From the NCBI GenBank assembly GCA_964601205.1, contig CAZRML010000012.1, forward strand, positions 15,413-79,412: a stretch of DNA of 64,000 nt. Reading direction: 5' to 3'. The stretch's first letter is position 1. The number at the start of each line of letters is the position of its first letter. The position numbers were made by a program, and so were the translations under genes. The DNA is from JAQVEM01 sp964601205 (GTDB lineage: Bacteria; Actinomycetota; Humimicrobiia; Humimicrobiales; Humimicrobiaceae). Shown one piece after another: positions 35,146 to 43,985 of the stretch. The notes beneath the pieces were generated by a model that was not told the DNA's origin, did not search any database, and was given only the letters and a program-made list of their open reading frames with translations.

Positions 35146-37401
35146 ATGAAAGTATTTAAATACTTATTCGTATTTCTTATAGTACTTATTTTTCTTGTAG
35201 CATGCAGCAGTCAGGAAGAATCTGCTGTTAAAACCGATACCGGAGAAACTGAAGCAGAAGAGGACGCCGCCGGAGAAACTGATATGGATGAAAGTGCCGG
35301 AAGTGTCGCCGAAGAAGAAATTCCCGCGTTAAAAGAAGTCTTTGAAGATGATTTTTACATGGGCACAGCAATAGAACCAGGCCAGCTTGAGGACCCGGAG
35401 CTTACCGAACTTATAAAAAAGCATTTTTCAAGTATTACTGCAGAAAATGCCATGAAACCCGAAGGAATCCAGCCTCTTGAAGGAATATTTGATTTCAGGG
35501 ATGCTGATAAAATAGCTGAATTTGCAATGGAAAACGGAATTGCCCTGCGCGGGCATACCCTTATTTGGCACAATCAGGTGCCGGACTGGTTTTTTACTGA
35601 AGACGGAGCGCCGGTTTCTGGGGAAACACTTAAGGAACGCATGAAAACACACATCACCGAAGTCATGCAGCACTACAAAGGGCAGATTTATGCATGGGAT
35701 GTTGTAAATGAACCCATTGATGCAGATGCACCCGACGGACTGCTGAGAAACAACTGGTTTGAAGTGCTGGGTGAAGAGTATATAGAGCTTGCCTTCCGCT
35801 ATGCAAGAGAGGCGGACCCTGATGCAAAACTCTTTTTGAATGATTTTGACACCACAAATGCAAACAAATGTCAGGCAATTGTGGACCTGGTAAAAAGACT
35901 CCAGGGAAAAGGTGTCCCGATAGACGGTATAGGTATGCAGATGCATATCTCCCCTGGAAATCCGTCACTTGAAGATTTTGAAAAAACACTTCAGAAATTC
36001 TCCGAACTGGGGCTTGAGATTCATATAACCGAAATGGATATATCTGTTTACGAAGACCGAAATGAGTCATATGAGACCATCAGTGAAGAGATATTAAACG
36101 AACAGGGTCACCGGGTAAAGGATTTGTTCGATGTTATTAATAAATATAAAGATCATATAACCAGCGTAACCTACTGGGGAGTTGCAGATGAGTATTCATG
36201 GCTCAGGTACTATTTTGAGGACCGCAAAGACTGGCCGCTGCCTTTTGATGAAGAACTTAAAGAAAAACCCTTCTTCTGGGGGATGGTGGACCCGGAAAAA
36301 CTTGCTCCCAGGATAAACACGGCAAAAGCGATTGAGGGCACCGCTGAAATTGATGGAAATGTGGATGAAATATGGAATTTTGCAGAATATTTTCCTGCAA
36401 TGGCACCTTCAGAAGGACCCGGCATGGAGGCAAGAGCGCTATGGGATACTTCAAACCTGTATGTCCTGGTTGAAGTCTCGGATGCAGGTTCCATAGAGGA
36501 TAATTCAGTTAAAATCTTTATAGATGAGAAAGATGATAAATCAGACTCCCTGGATGAAAATGACAGAGTAGTTGAATTTATCTTTGATTCTGAATGGGAA
36601 AATACCGGAGATGCTGCCGTCAGCCAGACTGATGACGGGTATATTTTTGAAGCCCGCATCCCCTTTAAACATATAGAAGGCAGCAGAGATACCCTGATAG
36701 GACTGGATATCCAGGCATCCTGCGGAGACGGGGCAACCGTAAAATGGAATGATAAGAAGGGCACTGCGGATAAAATTCCCGGATACTGGGGCAGGGTTAA
36801 TCTTGCAGCTGCTCCCGGCGGTGCAAATGCAAAATACGGGACCCCTGAAATAGATGGCACGATGGACGAAGGATACGGCGCATGCAGCCCCCTGTCCGTT
36901 GATACATTTATTCAGGGTATAGAAGATGAAAAAAATGTATTCCAGGGCGCAACTGCACAGGGCCGGGTACTCTGGGATGAAGACGCGATTTATGTATACA
37001 TGGAAGTAAACGACCCGGTATTAAGCGGGGCAAGCGATACTGCCTATATGCAGGACAGCATTGAGGTTTTTGTAGACGAGAACAATAACAAAACAACCTA
37101 CTACGAAGAAGATGACGGTCAGTACAGGGTAAGCTATAAAAACAGGCAGTCTTTCGGTTCAACCGGCAGCGTAGAAGGTTTTGAAAGTGCTACCCGGCAG
37201 CTGGATACAGGGTATGCTGTTGAGGTTAAAATCCCTTATCGGACCATTACCCCGCAGGAAGGTACAGTTATCGGCTTTGACCTCCAGGTAAATGACGACC
37301 AGGGAAGCGGAGCAAGGGACAGCATTGCTAAATGGAACGACCCGACCAATAATTCATGGCAGTCAACTGCAGGATTTGGGATTCTGACTTTAGGGAATTA
37401 A
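35146..37401 (+). CDS. GH10 endo-beta-1,4-xylanase lipoprotein with two CBM9-like modules
   Basis: The 751-residue secreted lipoprotein has lipobox LVAC (Cys20), a Glu/Asp-rich linker to about residue 60, a GH10 catalytic barrel (about 62-395) and two C-terminal CBM9-like carbohydrate-binding modules (about 400-565 and 570-751, each ending in a KWND..WG/FG motif). The acid/base is Glu189 (WDVVNEP) and the nucleophile Glu296 (HITEMD). It should cut xylan at the cell surface and supply xylo-oligosaccharides to the pentose cluster in this window. GGAAGGAG precedes the ATG. Its last 12 nt overlap the convergent pabC gene. Confidence 0.95.
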   Translation: MKVFKYLFVFLIVLIFLVACSSQEESAVKTDTGETEAEEDAAGETDMDESAGSVAEEEIPALKEVFEDDFYMGTAIEPGQLEDPELTELIKKHFSSITAENAMKPEGIQPLEGIFDFRDADKIAEFAMENGIALRGHTLIWHNQVPDWFFTEDGAPVSGETLKERMKTHITEVMQHYKGQIYAWDVVNEPIDADAPDGLLRNNWFEVLGEEYIELAFRYAREADPDAKLFLNDFDTTNANKCQAIVDLVKRLQGKGVPIDGIGMQMHISPGNPSLEDFEKTLQKFSELGLEIHITEMDISVYEDRNESYETISEEILNEQGHRVKDLFDVINKYKDHITSVTYWGVADEYSWLRYYFEDRKDWPLPFDEELKEKPFFWGMVDPEKLAPRINTAKAIEGTAEIDGNVDEIWNFAEYFPAMAPSEGPGMEARALWDTSNLYVLVEVSDAGSIEDNSVKIFIDEKDDKSDSLDENDRVVEFIFDSEWENTGDAAVSQTDDGYIFEARIPFKHIEGSRDTLIGLDIQASCGDGATVKWNDKKGTADKIPGYWGRVNLAAAPGGANAKYGTPEIDGTMDEGYGACSPLSVDTFIQGIEDEKNVFQGATAQGRVLWDEDAIYVYMEVNDPVLSGASDTAYMQDSIEVFVDENNNKTTYYEEDDGQYRVSYKNRQSFGSTGSVEGFESATRQLDTGYAVEVKIPYRTITPQEGTVIGFDLQVNDDQGSGARDSIAKWNDPTNNSWQSTAGFGILTLGN

Positions 37402-38262
37402 AAGCTGTGTCCTTTCATCATATAATTCCATAATTCTGGAAGTTATTTCCCCGGGAACTTCACCCTCAAGGGTAAACCTATCAACTTTTCTTACCGGCAC
37501 TATCTCTGCAATGGAACTTGTTTTAAATATTTCATCGGCATCAATTAAATCCCTGTAATGGACCCTTCTTTCCTTTACTTTTATTCCATTTTCCCTGCAC
37601 AGGTTCAGAACGACACTTCTGGTAACTCCGGGCAGTATATTATGGGTAACAGGAGGGGTGTAAACGGTATTCCTTTTCACGTAAAAGATATTGCTGGAGG
37701 CGCCTTCCAGAACCAGTTTATCTGCGGTAAGGAATATTGCCTCTTTTGCACCGCTCCGGTGGGCCTCATCTTTTGCATAAAGGTTCTCAAAATAATTGAT
37801 AAGTTTGTGAGTATAGATAGGGCTTCCAACCGGAGGCCTTTTTATTGCCGAAGAGATTATATTTATACCTTCGGTGTAATCGGTCGCAGGATAGGGTGTT
37901 AGCTTTTCTGCTATTACTAACAGGGTGGGCCTGTAGTTGCTGCTAAAATAGAGGTCTTTTCCGTGAACTCCCCTTGTTACAATTATTTTTATGTATGCAT
38001 CTTTTCCCGCGAGATTATTTTTATTTAATGTTTCTCTTACCGCTTCCCACACATATTCTTCATCAAAGGTAGCGTTATATCTTAAAATCTTCAGCGAATG
38101 AAATAATCTTTTTATGTGCTCGCTCAGCATAAATGCAAAGCCCCCGTAAATTCTAAGTGTCTCGTATAGCCCGTCACCATACAAAAATCCTCTATCCTTA
38201 ACCGGTATCCCTGCCCTGCTTCCGGTTGCAAACTTTCCGTTTATAAAAATATAATTACACAT
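37390..38262 (-). CDS. pabC: Class IV PLP aminotransferase, probably 4-amino-4-deoxychorismate lyase
   Basis: The 290-residue fold-type IV enzyme shows GFLYGDGLYETLR at the N terminus, the PLP lysine Lys153 (THKLINY), EGASSNIFYV and LPGVTRSVVL. Branched-chain transaminases, D-amino-acid transaminases and PabC share this fold. Its place 19 nt after pabB in a pabA-pabB-pabC order favours aminodeoxychorismate lyase, which releases p-aminobenzoate for folate. On sequence alone an aminotransferase cannot be excluded. It overlaps the convergent xylanase gene by 12 nt. Confidence 0.8.
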   Translation of the reverse strand: MCNYIFINGKFATGSRAGIPVKDRGFLYGDGLYETLRIYGGFAFMLSEHIKRLFHSLKILRYNATFDEEYVWEAVRETLNKNNLAGKDAYIKIIVTRGVHGKDLYFSSNYRPTLLVIAEKLTPYPATDYTEGINIISSAIKRPPVGSPIYTHKLINYFENLYAKDEAHRSGAKEAIFLTADKLVLEGASSNIFYVKRNTVYTPPVTHNILPGVTRSVVLNLCRENGIKVKERRVHYRDLIDADEIFKTSSIAEIVPVRKVDRFTLEGEVPGEITSRIMELYDERTQLLIP

Positions 38263-38281
38263 ATCAGACCCCGATTTAAAT

Positions 38282-39967
38282 TTATATTGTTTTTATTATT
38301 TTTTTTAAATTTTTTCCGGTAAAAAATTTTAAAGTTTCCGCAAGGGCTATTCCCTTATCCAGAGTTTCGTTGTACTCTTCTTCCGGTATGGAATCCTCAA
38401 CAATTCCTCCACCTACATTATAATAAAATTTATTCTTCTTTATAACAAATGTTCTTATAACAATATTTAGATCTGTTGTAGAGTCAATCCCTATGTAACC
38501 TATTGAACCGGTATATACACCCCTCGCAGTGGGCTCCAGCCCATCAATAATTTCCATTGCCCTTATTTTGGGCGCGCCTGTTATAGAACCTCCAGGAAAG
38601 GCTGCTTTTATTATATCAGAGATATCTGTTCCTTTTTTTACCCTGCCGGTAACCGTGGATACAGAATGGTAGACCCTGGCGTATTTTTCAATTACCGCGT
38701 GCTCCGCGACCCTGACGGTTCCGTAGTAACAGAATTTCCCGAGGTCATTCCTCTCAAGGTCAACAATCATATTGAGCTCCGCCCTGTCTTTTACACTGTT
38801 TTTAAGTTCGGTCATGTTTTTATTATCGCCTTCAGAATCAATCCCCCTGGGTCTTGTGCCCTTTATGGGCCTTGTCTCTATAATATCTCCTTTTAAAAAT
38901 AAGAACCTCTCGGGTGAGGAACTCCCAATGCATAAACCCGGAAACTTCAAGAAAGCCGAAAATGGAGCGGCGTTTTTTTCTCTAAGTATGTAATAGAGAT
39001 CCGCCGGCTCCACGGGAAGTTCTGCCTCAAACCTCTGGCTGAAATTTGCCTGGTAGATATCGCCGTCATGGATATGCTGTTTTATTTTAATTACTCTTCC
39101 AGTGTAGCTTCTTTTTGTCATGTTGGGGCGGAGCTTTATATCACGAATGTTTTTCCTGCGGTATTTTTCAATTATCTCATTTTTAATATCAGAAAATGTA
39201 TCATCCGGCTTTTTTATTGCGGATATGTCATCATTCAGGCTCCTTCTTACTCTCTTTATCAAGTCTTTATCACTTATATTCTCATCAATAAAATCATTTT
39301 CAAAGCAACCGGCCACTATAATATCTTCATCATCATCTTCGGTTTTATCTGCGTCCCCATCCCCGCTCTCTTTATTCTTATTATTCTTATTATCTTCCGT
39401 TACCTTAAAATTCTTTATGTAATACCACCTGCCGTCCCCGTGTCCGTAGGCCAGTAACCTGTCGTAATACAGTAAGTAAAAAACCGGAAGGCCCATATCA
39501 TCCACCGCACCGGAGGGGAGCTTCTCTATATAATTTTTTAAATCATATGAAAAATAACCTATAAAGCCCCCTCTGAAATCGGGAAGTTTTAATTTAGAAA
39601 TATTCTTTCCGCCTGTTCTTACTATCTTTCTTGTTTTTCCCCCGGCTATATGCACTGCTCTTATATTCCCCTGACCCGTGCCCGGGAAGCTGCAGATATG
39701 GCTTCTGATATGCTTTTTTAAGAATGATAACGGATGCTGGTATGAATAGTAGCAAATTCCTGCAGAAATATTTATGGATTCATTTCTGTATCCGGTGCTT
39801 TTTATGATTAGAGAGGGCTTCCAGGCTATATATGAAAACCTCGAGTATTTATTGCCGGGAAGGCTGCTGTCCAGAAAACTCAGGTAGCCGTAATCTTTTA
39901 ACGTATAGGCAATATCCTGAGGTTCTGCTTCCATATTAACATCCGTAATTGTGGAAAGAATTTTCAT
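38282..39967 (-). CDS. pabB: Aminodeoxychorismate synthase component I
   Basis: The 561-residue chorismate-utilising enzyme has a degenerate N-terminal domain, a Lys/Asp/Glu-rich low-complexity insert (about 190-260) and the catalytic domain (about 285-550). The active-site motif is PIKGTRPRG with Lys369. PabB enzymes have this lysine, whereas anthranilate synthases have PIAGT, so the call is specific. FPGGSITGAPK and GGGIVEDSIPEEEYNET are also present. It converts chorismate and ammonia to aminodeoxychorismate. ATG and the pabA stop overlap (ATGA), so the two subunits are translationally coupled. Confidence 0.93.
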   Translation of the reverse strand: MKILSTITDVNMEAEPQDIAYTLKDYGYLSFLDSSLPGNKYSRFSYIAWKPSLIIKSTGYRNESINISAGICYYSYQHPLSFLKKHIRSHICSFPGTGQGNIRAVHIAGGKTRKIVRTGGKNISKLKLPDFRGGFIGYFSYDLKNYIEKLPSGAVDDMGLPVFYLLYYDRLLAYGHGDGRWYYIKNFKVTEDNKNNKNKESGDGDADKTEDDDEDIIVAGCFENDFIDENISDKDLIKRVRRSLNDDISAIKKPDDTFSDIKNEIIEKYRRKNIRDIKLRPNMTKRSYTGRVIKIKQHIHDGDIYQANFSQRFEAELPVEPADLYYILREKNAAPFSAFLKFPGLCIGSSSPERFLFLKGDIIETRPIKGTRPRGIDSEGDNKNMTELKNSVKDRAELNMIVDLERNDLGKFCYYGTVRVAEHAVIEKYARVYHSVSTVTGRVKKGTDISDIIKAAFPGGSITGAPKIRAMEIIDGLEPTARGVYTGSIGYIGIDSTTDLNIVIRTFVIKKNKFYYNVGGGIVEDSIPEEEYNETLDKGIALAETLKFFTGKNLKKIIKTI

Positions 39968-40563
39968 AAATTTATGAAATTTTTAAGTATCTGCAGTCCA
40001 GCCGGAGTCAGGAAGGATTCAGGATGAAACTGTATTCCTTCCAGTTTGTATTTTTTATGCCTAACCCCCATTACAATGCCGTCTTCTGTACGGGCTGTTA
40101 CTTCAAGTGAGGAAGGGATGGATTCTTTTTTTAAAATAAGGGAATGATATCTTGCTGCCTCAAAAGGATTTTCTATTCCTTTATAAATACTCTTTCCGTC
40201 ATGGTAAATCCGGGATGTTTTCCCGTGAATCACCAGCCCTGAATTTATTACCTCTGCTCCAAATACCTCTCCGATACACTGGTGGCCCAGACATACTCCC
40301 AGTATGGGTATTTCTTTATAAAATCGCTTTATTATCTCTTTTGACAGTCCCGCATCGTCAGGCCTTCCGGGGCCCGGAGAGATTACTATTTTTAAGGGAG
40401 ACATTTTTTTTATTTCATCCACAGTTATTTTATCGTTTCTTCTAACTTTTATACTCTCACCCAGCATTCCAAGGTACTGCACCAGATTAAAAGTAAACGA
40501 ATCATAATTGTCTATCATGAGTATATCTATTTTTTTTGTCTCTGTGGCTGTTCCCACTATCAT
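39964..40563 (-). CDS. pabA: Aminodeoxychorismate synthase component II (glutamine amidotransferase)
   Basis: The 199-residue class I amidotransferase has MIDNYDSFTFNLVQYL at the N terminus, the oxyanion motif SPGPGRPDDAG, the nucleophile in GVCLGHQCIGE and the His-Glu pair in GIQFHPESFLT. It supplies ammonia to PabB. The start is set at the ATG at 40563 behind GAGG; the frame extends to 40626 without a ribosome site. Since pabB carries the PabB lysine, this subunit serves folate synthesis, though such proteins can be shared with tryptophan synthesis. Confidence 0.9.
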   Translation of the reverse strand: MIVGTATETKKIDILMIDNYDSFTFNLVQYLGMLGESIKVRRNDKITVDEIKKMSPLKIVISPGPGRPDDAGLSKEIIKRFYKEIPILGVCLGHQCIGEVFGAEVINSGLVIHGKTSRIYHDGKSIYKGIENPFEAARYHSLILKKESIPSSLEVTARTEDGIVMGVRHKKYKLEGIQFHPESFLTPAGLQILKNFINL

Positions 40564-40754
40564 TTTCCTCTGTTCTTTTCTATTCCTGTTTTTTATAAAG
40601 ATTAAATTATATGTTTGTACAGGCAAATATTTACAAAACTCAATTTTTATTAAAAACTAGCTCCGTTTCTCTGTAACTGAAATTATATTAGAAGCAGGAC
40701 AAAATCTCAAAAGGAATGTTATATTTTTATCCGAGGATTTTTTAGAAAATAATT

Positions 40755-40925
40755 TCAAGGGATTATTTTTTCTATGAAATCTATTTTTTCGTAGTCGCTG
40801 TCAAAGGAAAATACCGCACAGCAGTTATTTTTTGCCATGTGACTGGCGATGTATGCATCTATAAAATCAATATTTTTTTCTTCATATAAATCCAGCTCAT
40901 CAGGTAAAGTTAAATGCAGGATTTT
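40755..40925 (-). pseudogene. Truncated VapC-type PIN-domain toxin remnant
   Basis: Fifty-six codons without a start encode the C-terminal half of a PIN ribonuclease: IDFIDAYIASHMAKNN (the central acidic residue helix) and AVFSFDSDYEKID (the last conserved Asp motif), ending in a stop. The N-terminal half with the first catalytic Asp, and any antitoxin gene, are missing; a TAA directly precedes the fragment. It lies just upstream of the ABC transporter operon. The adjoining stretch 40564-40754 holds nothing recognisable. Confidence 0.7.
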
Positions 40926-40978
40926 TTAGCCACCTTTTTAATTGAAAAACCCTGCCTTTAAGGGTAGAATTTTAGCTT

Positions 40979-41902
40979 ATGATAAAGGTAGAAAATCTTA
41001 CAAAAAAATTCGGAGATATTACCGCAGTTGAAAATATATCATTTGATATAGGCGAGAGCGAGATCTTTGGGTTTCTGGGACCAAATGGTGCGGGAAAAAC
41101 CACAACTATAAGGATGCTGGCTACGCTTATTTCCCCGACCTCGGGAGATATAACCATAGATGGTAGAGATTCCAGAAACAATAGTGAATATATTCGTTCA
41201 ATAATCGGAATCCTTACCGAATCCCCTGGATTGTATGAAAAAATTTCTGCCTATGAAAATCTGGATTATTACTCCAGCTTTTACGGTATTCCTGCTGCCA
41301 GAAGAAGAGAAAACATTGAGAAGTATCTTAAGATGTTTGGCCTCTGGGACAGAAAAGACGACCCGGCCGGCACTTATTCAAAAGGCATGAAGCAGAAACT
41401 TGCATTATCACGCGCGCTCATACATGAACCAAAAATACTGTTTTTAGATGAGCCCACCGCCGGCCTTGACCCGGAAAGTGCCCACATGGTAAGAAATTTT
41501 ATAGAAAGCCTGAAAGAAGAAAAAACAACAGTTTTTTTATGCACCCATAACCTGGAGGAAGCCTCAAATCTTTCAGACAGGGTCTGCATAATAAGGAGGA
41601 AAATTATAAGGATCTCCACTCTCTCAGAACTACAGAACAGCGATAAAAATAAAAGAGTTGAAATTGTATTTAAAGGAGATGCTGCAAAATATACTGGCCT
41701 TATAAAAGAAATTAATGAAATAAAAGATATCAGCGCTGATAATAACAGGATGGTTTTATTGATTGAGAAGCCTGAAATATACAATCCTCTGGTTATAAAG
41801 AAACTGGTAGATAGCGGAGCAGAAATTATTTATTTTAATGAAATAAAAGCATCTCTTGAGGAAATTTATCTGGATTTGATAAAGGGTGAAGAGGCAAAAT
41901 GA
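40979..41902 (+). CDS. ABC transporter ATPase (NatA/CcmA type)
   Basis: The 307-residue single-cassette ATPase has Walker A GPNGAGKTT, the signature YSKGMKQK, Walker B ILFLDEPTAGLDPES, the His switch CTHNLEEAS, and a C-terminal extension of about 85 residues typical of ABC-2 exporters. It pairs with the permease whose ATG overlaps its stop (ATGA). The exported substrate, perhaps Na+ or a drug, cannot be told. The two genes are bounded by remnants of unrelated genes. Confidence 0.9.
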   Translation: MIKVENLTKKFGDITAVENISFDIGESEIFGFLGPNGAGKTTTIRMLATLISPTSGDITIDGRDSRNNSEYIRSIIGILTESPGLYEKISAYENLDYYSSFYGIPAARRRENIEKYLKMFGLWDRKDDPAGTYSKGMKQKLALSRALIHEPKILFLDEPTAGLDPESAHMVRNFIESLKEEKTTVFLCTHNLEEASNLSDRVCIIRRKIIRISTLSELQNSDKNKRVEIVFKGDAAKYTGLIKEINEIKDISADNNRMVLLIEKPEIYNPLVIKKLVDSGAEIIYFNEIKASLEEIYLDLIKGEEAK

Positions 41903-42690
41903 AAAAAGCGCTTATTATATTTAAAAAAGAAATAAAAGAAATTATAAAAAATAAAAGCATATGGGGGCCCATCCTTCTGGTTACAGTCATATTTTCAATT
42001 GCCATGCCTCTGGGGCTTATCCTGGTAAGTGAGCCCATACTGGAAGATGAGGATACCCTGAATTTTATAACTAAAGTTTTTGGCTCTGTTGAGGACCCTT
42101 TAAGGGTGCTCATAGGATTTATATTAAAGCAATTGATTGTCTTTTTGCTTATAATACCTGCAATGGTGCCCAGTTTAATCGCTCCTTCTTCAATACTCAT
42201 GGAAAAGGAGAACAATACTCTGGAGCCTCTTCTGGCAACGCCTATAAAAACATCAGAACTGCTGCTGGGAAAAACACTTACAGCGCTTGTGCCGGCATTT
42301 GTTATTTCTACTATCAGTTTTATCATACTGACTGTGGTTGTGGATATTACAGCCTTTGTCAAACTCGGTTATGCCCCGCTCCCCACTGTGGAATGGGTCA
42401 TAGTTGCATTTATTTTAAGCCCAATACTCTCATTTATAATTACTATGGCAAGCGTGATTGTCTCTTCAAAGTCTACAGATATTAAAAGTGCCCAGGGTAT
42501 AGGAGCAATGGTAATATTTCCCATCTATCTTGTTATAGGATTGCAGCTCGGGGGAATTTTTCTGCTTAATATTACTTATCTGCTTATAGGATGTCTTGTG
42601 CTTCTGGCAGTCTGCCCGCTGGTCCTGCGGCTGGCGGTAAAGATTTTTGACAGAGAAAATATACTCACGCGCTGGAAGATGAAGGCTTAA
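41899..42690 (+). CDS. ABC-2 type transporter permease
   Basis: The 263-residue membrane protein has about six hydrophobic segments. The N-terminal ALIIFKKEIKEIIKNKSIW and the MEKENNTLEPLLATPI motif are the ABC-2/NatB permease hallmarks. It forms the export channel with the ATPase encoded just before. The ATG lies within the ATPase stop (4-nt overlap). It ends directly against a truncated pfkB fragment on the other strand. Confidence 0.88.
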   Translation: MKKALIIFKKEIKEIIKNKSIWGPILLVTVIFSIAMPLGLILVSEPILEDEDTLNFITKVFGSVEDPLRVLIGFILKQLIVFLLIIPAMVPSLIAPSSILMEKENNTLEPLLATPIKTSELLLGKTLTALVPAFVISTISFIILTVVVDITAFVKLGYAPLPTVEWVIVAFILSPILSFIITMASVIVSSKSTDIKSAQGIGAMVIFPIYLVIGLQLGGIFLLNITYLLIGCLVLLAVCPLVLRLAVKIFDRENILTRWKMKA

Positions 42691-42870
42691 TTATAAAAGA
42701 CTCATTATTTCTCTGCACGGCCCATCAGAACCGACTTTACTGGCAATCAATCCGTCCTGACCGAGGTTTTTTGCAAAGTATGCAAAGCTGGCCGGAGCAC
42801 CGCCCAGCTTTTTACCTGAAGGAAATACATCCCACAATATTTCTCCGATACCTGTTACCTTATAGGACAT
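42691..42870 (-). pseudogene. Truncated PfkB-family sugar kinase (fructokinase-like), N-terminal piece
   Basis: An ATG at 42870 opens 59 codons reading GIGEILWDVFPSGKKLGGAPASFAYFAKNLG and then KVGSDGPCREIM, the standard first 60 residues of a fructokinase. The reading stops at a TAA abutting the end of the ABC permease gene. The other roughly 240 residues, including the ATP-binding GAGD motif, are missing, so it is a truncated gene. Confidence 0.75.
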
Positions 42871-42932
42871 CTTATTTACAATAAGAATTAAATTTTTTCC
42901 TGGCTATACGCTGGCCGGCAGACCTAAAAAAT

Positions 42933-43280
42933 CTATTTAGATCTTCTTCTTATTTTTCTTAACTTATAGTTAAGGTCATCCCTATGCGTATTACGGTAAT
43001 TACCGCTCTGTCTATTTCCTTTAAAACTCCTACCTTTATCAGGCTTGGCCTCATTAACCACCATAGTTCTCTCTTTAAAAATATTCTTATTTAACTTTTC
43101 TATGGCTTTAACTGCCTCTTCCTCTGTCTCCATTTCCACGAATCCAAAGCCTTTTGACCTACCGTCCAGATACCTTATTACTTTTGCATAGGTTACATTA
43201 CCCTCACTGGAGAATAACTCCTTCATGTCTTTATCTGTAACAGAATATTCCAGATTTCCTACATACAGTCTTTTGCTCAC
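42933..43280 (-). CDS. RRM-domain RNA-binding protein 1
   Basis: The 115-residue protein has one RNA recognition motif (residues 1-80) with RNP2 LYVGNL and RNP1 KGFGFVEM, then an Arg/Lys/Asn-rich tail. Bacterial RRM proteins of this type bind RNA and are often cold- or stress-induced. The start is a GTG at 43280 after AAAGGGAAG. It is divergent from a second RRM gene. Both leaders carry an AGTCAGGGTTT element about 70-75 nt before the start, which hints at shared or auto-regulation. Confidence 0.92.
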   Translation of the reverse strand: MSKRLYVGNLEYSVTDKDMKELFSSEGNVTYAKVIRYLDGRSKGFGFVEMETEEEAVKAIEKLNKNIFKERTMVVNEAKPDKGRSFKGNRQSGNYRNTHRDDLNYKLRKIRRRSK

Positions 43281-43349
43281 TACACTTCCCTTTCATTTTT
43301 AAAATTATCTTTGCACAATAAATAACATAAATACAACAAATTAAAGTAA

Positions 43350-43360
43350 AAACCCTGACT
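43350..43360 (-). promoter_or_regulatory. Shared leader element (copy in the minus-strand RRM leader)
   Basis: On the minus strand this reads AGTCAGGGTTT, 69 nt before the RRM1 start codon. The identical 11-mer occurs in sense in the leader of RRM2 at 43572-43582, 74 nt before its start. Position and orientation relative to both genes suggest an RNA-level signal. An extended -10 (TGGTATAAT; complement at 43434-43442) upstream would put it in the transcript. Confidence 0.5.
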
Positions 43361-43507
43361 TATTGGAAGGTTTACCAAAAAATGCAGATTTACTATAGAT
43401 AAACATTATTTAGCAATAACCCTGCTTTTAGCTATTATACCACAAAAGAATTAGATGCGTATTTATTATATATTATATTTGAGTTAACACCGATACTTAA
43501 ATAAACA

Positions 43508-43535
43508 TTGACAAAAGCTTGAAAGAGCTTATACT
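43508..43535 (+). promoter_or_regulatory. Promoter of RRM2 gene
   Basis: TTGACA (43508-43513), a 16-nt spacer and TATACT (43530-43535) precede a leader of about 115 nt. The leader can fold a hairpin from two near-complementary AT-rich arms (about 43541-43573) directly before the shared AGTCAGGGTTT element. Confidence 0.6.
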
Positions 43536-43571
43536 TAAGGCTCTCTTTTGTTTAATAATGTTTTTATTAAG

Positions 43572-43582
43572 AGTCAGGGTTT
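43572..43582 (+). promoter_or_regulatory. Shared leader element (copy in the plus-strand RRM leader)
   Basis: AGTCAGGGTTT lies 74 nt upstream of the RRM2 ATG and inside the predicted transcript. It is an exact match, in sense, to the element before RRM1. Confidence 0.5.
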
Positions 43583-43656
43583 GTTATCAGCAATTACCTC
43601 TCTAAAAGAAATATTGTAAAGCTTAGAGAAACAATAATGATTAAAAGGAGGTAAGA

Positions 43657-43923
43657 ATGCAAAGTAACAAACTATACGTAGGAAATCTAAACTACTCTGT
43701 TACTGACAAGCAACTGGAAGAACTTTTTTCCCAGCATGGTCAAATTAAAGAAGTTACCATAATTGGAAACAAGGGATTTGGATTTGTTGAAATGTCAGAT
43801 GTATCAGAAGCAGAAAAGGCAAAAGAAGCTTTAGACGGTACGACCTTTGAGGGCCGTAATCTAAAAGTTGATGAAGCCCGACCAAAAAGAGAAAGATCAG
43901 AGAGCAGTTATAGAAGATATTAA
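43657..43923 (+). CDS. RRM-domain RNA-binding protein 2
   Basis: The 88-residue protein is a single RRM (RNP2 LYVGNL, RNP1 KGFGFVEM) with a short Arg/Ser/Tyr tail, closely like the small cyanobacterial-type Rbp proteins. It is about half identical to the divergent RRM1 protein. A strong AAAAGGAGGT ribosome site and a consensus promoter suggest high expression. It ends 32 nt before an intrinsic terminator. Confidence 0.92.
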   Translation: MQSNKLYVGNLNYSVTDKQLEELFSQHGQIKEVTIIGNKGFGFVEMSDVSEAEKAKEALDGTTFEGRNLKVDEARPKRERSESSYRRY

Positions 43924-43955
43924 ATTAGTTGAATAGATTAATTTGATAAGTTATT

Positions 43956-43984
43956 AAGACCCCGCTAAGGCGGGGTCTTTTTAT
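43956..43984 (+). terminator. Intrinsic terminator after RRM2
   Basis: A 10-bp perfect GC-rich stem AAGACCCCGC/GCGGGGTCTT (43956-43965 with 43970-43979) with a 4-nt loop is followed by TTTTT. It ends the RRM2 transcript and lies right at the 3' end of the convergent feoB gene. Confidence 0.9.
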
Positions 43985-43985
43985 A

